A stretch of 22,722 nt of DNA from Bacteriovoracaceae bacterium UBA6261 (GTDB lineage: Bacteria; Bdellovibrionota; Bacteriovoracia; Bacteriovoracales; Bacteriovoracaceae), in assembly GCA_002440825.1 (NCBI GenBank), contig DJVH01000076.1:20651-43372 (forward strand), in the 5' to 3' direction. The notes under the pieces were generated by a model. The model saw nothing but the letters and a program-made list of their open reading frames with translations, was not told the origin of the DNA and made no database searches. A program made the position numbers and the translations under genes. Shown one piece after another: positions 22,709 through 22,722 of this stretch (position 1 is its first letter; every line of letters begins with the position of its first letter).

Positions 22709-22722
22709 ATGAAATATGAAAT
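22709..22722 (+). CDS. Start of a gene running off the right edge
   Basis: An ATG at 22709 with AGGAG six bases upstream opens a frame (MKYE...) that leaves the window after four codons. Nothing can be said of the product. Confidence 0.5.

Overview
The window looks like a chromosomal segment of a Gram-negative, probably predatory bacterium of the Bacteriovoracales/Bdellovibrionota type (inference). The supporting signs are moderately AT-rich DNA, many short secreted proteins and lipoproteins of lineage-restricted appearance, glutathione-linked thioredoxin-fold proteins, a menaquinone gene (menB) and CheY-like/HD-GYP signalling. No tRNA, rRNA, CRISPR array, prophage or transposase gene is visible. 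It reads as ordinary dense chromosome with several poorly characterised envelope and protease-like genes.

Layout. Bases 1-1306 (-) hold the N-terminal 435 codons of an MFS transporter of the LplT/Aas type, cut by the window edge. Next come grxB (+), a single-domain response regulator (-), and a large cytochrome c-FTR1 iron permease fusion (+) closed by a strong terminator. From 10526 down to 4479 (-) runs a tightly spaced five-gene cluster: two LPP20-type envelope proteins, an LpoB-like lipoprotein, a COG3014-type lipoprotein, and a lipoprotein carrying an ABC1/UbiB-type kinase-like domain. I regard this cluster as the most interesting system here: a putative outer-envelope lipoprotein machine with an exported, apparently degenerate atypical kinase fold.

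Divergent from it (10652-11602, +) is a secreted protein with an HEARH (HExxH) zincin-like motif, followed by a terminator. Then come a secreted coiled-coil protein with a terminator, a membrane-anchored coiled-coil protein and a two-TM HAMP-like protein. Bases 13909-14943 (-) encode a HIT protein and PdxH. 15028-16371 (+) is a receiver plus HD-GYP protein whose 3' end overlaps convergent rlmC (-). A GST (+) then faces a DUF1704/QEGLA (MATCAP-like) putative metallopeptidase (-), which is coupled to a small secreted protein upstream of it. Divergent to those are an HDxxH-motif protein (+), translationally coupled to an FMN-reductase-like flavoprotein, and menB (+). The right end carries a compact palindromic/tandem repeat element and the start of one more gene.

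How the genes may work together. Iron uptake (FTR1 fusion), cofactor and redox genes (pdxH, menB, grxB, GST, flavodoxin-fold protein) and rRNA modification (rlmC) are housekeeping. The envelope cluster 4479-10526 plausibly acts as one unit in peptidoglycan-synthase activation or outer-membrane maintenance. Starts were moved from the longest reading frame where an internal ATG/GTG gave a better signal peptide, family alignment or ribosome binding site, and these cases are noted per gene.
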